From Lewinellaceae bacterium (lineage in GTDB: Bacteria; Bacteroidota; Bacteroidia; Chitinophagales; Saprospiraceae), in contig JACJYH010000002.1 of NCBI GenBank assembly GCA_020636195.1, positions 1 through 64,000 on the forward strand: DNA of 64,000 nucleotides. The letters run 5' to 3'. Numbering within the stretch: the stretch's first letter is position 1; each line of letters opens with the position of its first letter. A model generated the notes under the pieces. That model was not told the origin of the DNA. It saw only the letters and a list, made by a program, of their open reading frames with translations, and did no database searches. Below are positions 63,401 through 64,000 of the stretch, one piece after another. The translations under genes were made by a program, and so were the position numbers.

Positions 63401-64000
63401 GGGGACATTAAACTCATCTTCAGGGACTAATATAGTCTATGAATGGACATTGAATGGACAAGTTGTTGGCGCTACTCAAAAATTGGTCGTAACCAAAGAA
63501 GGTCACTATACTCTTACGGTGAGGGACACATCTACAAATTGTGGACAATCTTCTGACGTTGTTGTAACCAAAGATGCTGATTTGCCACAATTTAATATTG
63601 AAGTGGATACGATGGCTTGTTTTGGTGATCGTGGCAAAATTGTTATTTCTGACATTTCTGGTGGTACTGCGCCATATCAATATTCTTTTGATGGTGGTAA
63701 AAACTTTTCATCATCACCTATTATGACAGGGTTGGGCAGTGGTCAGTATCAAATTATAGTTCGGGATGCCAATGGATGTGACAATGATCAATTTCCTATC
63801 ATCGTTTTGACAGAACCTCCATTGCTGACAGTTGATTTAGGATCTGATTTCCAAATGTTTTTAAATACAGATACTATCGTGAGTATTGATGGACAAATAT
63901 CTGCGGAAAATATTGGTTCAATTGTTTGGAAAATCAATGGAACTACTCAACCGGACTTGAACAATCAATTATCATTCTCCATAAAGATGAATGAAAACAA
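54480..64000 (+). CDS. Giant repeat adhesin, SprB-like (3' end outside window)
   Basis: The frame from ATG 54480 stays open to the edge: at least 3173 residues. Signal peptide (about 1-25); then PPC-like modules opening with NDxC and VWY core strands (54640-58540), including a 735-bp tandem duplication; a Cys/Trp/Gly-rich module (58540-59170, around CQWIQGIVPVIYDGWD); PKD/Ig-like modules (59200-61230); four units starting Cys-x-Cys-Pro (61236-63340); and a SprB-type repeat (about 63590-63830, GGTAPYQYSFDGG and DANGC). Such proteins are T9SS cargo used for adhesion or gliding; the sorting domain would lie beyond the window. No PorP/SprF partner is visible yet. Shorter plus- and minus-strand frames within it are shadows. 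Confidence 0.9.
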   Translation, partial: MNLNLKRLYTICFLIVVGIPSIFSSPYSPDFRATLQIPFIKSFYNSRYFGFPPPTNDDCNMPQVLTDGITETGSTLLATSQMGETNPNGTSPFASVWYSIVITGNHSLTINVTPSGGTPIINPIIGVYQNQCNTSPNLFGSCLTSGTYYIQISSLTTTNDGDFDLNVSIDPEVMATAATLELCENADDSAVADFVLSDADATVLNGQSLSVTYHSTQSDADAGSGALSTPYNSGSTIIYARVDNGNGCYATSQVTLTVHPWPTVTDITASSTNVCEGSSFDLTVTNQSTNPSYTYDWSIGSLTGNPLTISSASAIHSDTWIVTVTDGNGCTASSSIDITVTANPSNDACADAATISAPSGSGDNNCATQDETNCGTGSEASVWYVYTVPANMHTITFSLSGLTNGVIRVLDGCAGNDVGDSGCGTSVTVDCPEDGSTLMVYVSSPSADAGPFTVDITETMTTASNDLCTNATAITEMDLCQWIPKSGTSSGSCPEDFTVGGCGLDYSAEGIVWYTFTPPTGTTNTEFQSITGTLTVFEDCLGATIATGGSCLTSNGTIDATAGNTYYIAIGNSDGSGNVGFDIKFNAAPANDLCTDAETISAPSGSGDNNCTTQDETNCGTGSEASVWYVYTVPANMHTITFSLNGLTNGVIRVLDGCAGNDVGDSGCGTSVTVDCPEDGSTLMVYVSSPSADAGPFTVDITETMTTASNDLCTNATAITEMDLCQWIPKSGTSSGSCPEDFTVGGCGLDYSAEGIVWYTFTPPTGTTNTEFQSITGTLTVFEDCPGTTIATGGSCLTSTGSVDATAGNTYYIAIGNSDGSGNVGFDIKFNAAPANDLCGDAESLGSGGSASGTNSCAGADVSFNCATDSYESSVWYSINIPSDMGGVEITITGTGGTPLMSGGAVTLFESDCTTAVGESCFSVGALSQILCIVPGDYLIQVSTSSANAGEFNIDVNPIRGADNAPGNDFCDGAEQINMTVICEPISVSGNNADACHEIFSIGSCDFGNDPTTWHSFTLDANAETIDITDITGGAYLGIFEDSPCGTNSPAQLPGGGCITSDTQDIPVTGGSTYYIAVGNSTGGPYTFNITQTVLPPNNTPCTAEEIGTATQNTTCCATNNIASDCGATASESSVWFVIPAAAGVIGYEISFSNGSMSGEYVVEVYQGADCNSLAAFGEDFRAACNTGTINTTVMCADFDTQNTYIRVGSSSSGCGTFSLSANPITQTCNAATDCSSLTPVPVPTGGQACISGCNLSLCGDGACDPDGNATYYAFEIDPTTATSAIITINNASFTPIISVAYDCFGPFLSCFNGSISDPVSPGPGIIYVRVEASGGNSLDDDFDVCVNAFDGGAFDCYSASFMPSRPEYPNENPNGPYCSGEVVHFCYNVDFTVSPGGTAPPNGNNCQWIQGIVPVIYDGWDLVAMPVSTQGPGGWSWLDEGIVHYNFNSPQYAPITLPDGSLGLEWGQGGLGQGGDMPAGWYYSSPGSGPDCTDGTNPDTAWGLPAGCGSSQNVNFCFDLKVKDFATIDECEAASLKITMFSFADGETGCWVNLSCALSTPYVWNGQAACNSLVTIEGDDIEICSNGIANIIGTASDPGSIITLTTTDNPNVTGETLSGSFPFGTMNIFDQLVNNSTVPQVVEYVLTASVPGQVCTSPPKTILVTVYPELDVTINPAMPYICNIGDCINLTATALGGTSNFTDFQWSGPSFSGNGAMVQVCPTGNSQYIVTVTDALGCTGTESVDVELKDPVTVEIDPLELNICKDGVPGNSDYLFATLTSNQFPYSLTWTNPSGLIGFGSPFYTATNDRFEIFEEQSNTISNYVTVTATDEFGCTGTAQAYISIDAGPEPTFNYQYTCGASTVNLIADYQIGSSSTGLDKFELYACESGTEIYIGEMYDDPSTFANIDLGTYGTCFLLKTYSGGGCIVERTLTVATSTGVPVQLSGPTSICVNSSATVAVSNASNYTMFHWNTGQNTSSITVSPTQNTTYAVTATDTNGCANTASISISIDPLPIASFSGSTSICQGQSTSLTGSSNIPNSTFVWTNLSNGNTNTVNPFVVSAAGSYTLVAISPKNCVSIPDTLNIAADSNLQPNINALSICDGSQGTLDGGSGYNTYNWNTGESTQTISVNNGGWYYLTVTQGLCSGIDSVNVVNNSSPVVMLPTTPISVCRSNTGFGDTFVNFNNQISPIGSSGTWREISSSGVDLTDLTNVSFIGVPVGNYIFEFTTSTALPPCQNDIDTLHIAVSACQCPQILPTGPLCNQGSAPVNMNTKKGNTGLGGTFSVINPAGITMTNNVFDPTGLMAGTYTVEWYLTDNCRPTIEIKVNDKPKINLLQNTSTICNSNATGTTTLDLNTLLGAGTSPGSWTLVSGTASAFKSPSTVDGAGLLVTDVLVLKFETNGAVAPCTNVSETVTIKIRDCNCPQVTITPLTLCNGNNQQIDLNASNVLTVIPANIKGKWTSTAVGAISNNRYFNALNVPAGPYTITFTLDTPIAGCDPSYTQNITIVRQPKAEVKGPGTACNANTGNGSVTVTLSDLLKSGFTTGGTWSQSQGTPVLPIIGGKVDFTGQVIGSQFKFTYSLPAADPCTDLIVEVTVDVVDCNCPPILLNNPSPLCNESGVLDLTTLEQTGNSAGIWSIKNSQGNNESIANNIFDVKGKTPGVYTLTYTLTPAPGGSCTKEKSVMLTVEQQNTATLRDTIVCNQISTIGASTLDLRGLIASQIGSGKWLDENKVEIASILNKSFVGVTPQILTYYFTMTSVSPCVNREIPVQIEVLDCSCPQITLGTIPSICTNNVSFDLSPYNDPDDAGSWISSSAQLLINNNIINLVGVPAGVYEIIYRLSNPPADPCPKEKKVMITIFNPKSAGTARGAEFCVGSTDILKLADRLENESLGGTWSAVNGPIPGFNATLGQVDLTNVPAGTYTFKYSFTNQTPCPDDAEDLIIKINSLPVADAGADKIFNCSVKSAELGTLNSSSGTNIVYEWTLNGQVVGATQKLVVTKEGHYTLTVRDTSTNCGQSSDVVVTKDADLPQFNIEVDTMACFGDRGKIVISDISGGTAPYQYSFDGGKNFSSSPIMTGLGSGQYQIIVRDANGCDNDQFPIIVLTEPPLLTVDLGSDFQMFLNTDTIVSIDGQISAENIGSIVWKINGTTQPDLNNQLSFSIKMNEN
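55515..56984 (+). repeat. 735-bp tandem duplication inside the giant adhesin
   Basis: Units 55515-56249 and 56250-56984, each 245 codons beginning Asn-Asp. By hand count about 94-95% identical, with a central stretch of about 200 bp almost without changes. Each unit has two PPC-like domains (ISAPSGSGDNN and the CQWIPKSGTSSG types). In-frame, so it adds 245 residues. Confidence 0.9.
61236..63340 (+). repeat. Four diverged Cys-x-Cys-Pro repeats in the giant adhesin
   Basis: Units start at the first Cys at 61236 (CQCPQ), 61752 (CNCPQ), 62295 (CNCPP) and 62823 (CSCPQ), spaced 516, 543 and 528 bases (172-181 codons). Each then has a CN/CT segment and a GxW/GxF strand. Diverged, so older than the 735-bp duplication. 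Confidence 0.75.

Noticed and set aside
55361..63680. Many minus-strand ORFs within the giant adhesin
   Set aside because: Two of them (55361-55789 and 56177-56524) are near copies of each other only because they lie opposite the 735-bp duplication; all are shadows of the open plus frame.

Overview
The window is about 64 kb of AT-rich DNA from a member of the Bacteroidota, perhaps a Saprospiria/Chitinophagia-type gliding organism (the lower rank is a guess). The evidence is: type IX secretion (T9SS) sorting domains on at least three proteins, PorP/SprF and OmpA-PD40 partners beside a giant adhesin, SusC-like TonB receptors with carboxypeptidase-like N-terminal domains, DUF3667 proteins, and repeated TAnnTTTG promoter boxes (usually TACCTTTG), the Bacteroidota sigma-A -7 element. 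I see no rRNA, tRNA, CRISPR array or prophage.

Layout. 1-4130: tail of a T9SS cargo gene with its terminator, a TlpA-like thioredoxin, a MITE-like element, then (minus strand) a TonB receptor with a fused heavy-metal domain and a Cys-rich secreted partner. 4200-5468: tyrS. 5838-7572: a small accessory patch with a frameshifted gene, an L,D-transpeptidase-like protein and a mini-protein resembling part of cytochrome oxidase subunit I. 7859-12132: glgB-punA and a TPR protein. 12487-15329: an outer-membrane/lipoprotein pair and pdhB. 15507-18380: clpB and, on the minus strand, the SRP RNA. 18681-21021: a methyltransferase and an Rpn-family nuclease locus with serial duplication of the nuclease's C-terminal tail. 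21067-25201: OYE, a YidE/AspT-type transporter and two thioredoxin-fold proteins. 25476-30651: a TonB receptor, a secreted alpha/beta-hydrolase-like T9SS protein and a TatD hydrolase. 31020-33200: katG. 33749-42831: a coupled T9SS operon (2134-aa adhesin, PorP/SprF, OmpA). 42974-46616: miaB, a sigma-54 activator and a glycosyltransferase. 46657-49401: two DUF3667 paralogues separated by a MITE-like element and a decayed formylglycine-generating-enzyme-like gene. 49412-54192: a helical-repeat protein, a UbiA-maf-DUF4105 operon and a secreted protein. 54480-64000: the first 3173 codons of a giant repeat adhesin that runs off the window.

The items most worth attention are: (1) the rpn locus, where a stand-alone ORF copies the nuclease tail from exactly the internal Met to just past the stop, recalling the RpnL/RpnS intragenic-antitoxin arrangement, with remains of a third copy; (2) a three-copy MITE-like family (GAG...CTC ends flanked by TTA) whose two short copies look like deletions of the long one between 7-bp direct repeats; (3) the COX1-like mini-protein; (4) the HMA-TonB receptor with its Cys-rich partner; (5) the giant adhesin with a recent 735-bp internal duplication. 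All family calls come from reading motifs by eye; no database search was run.
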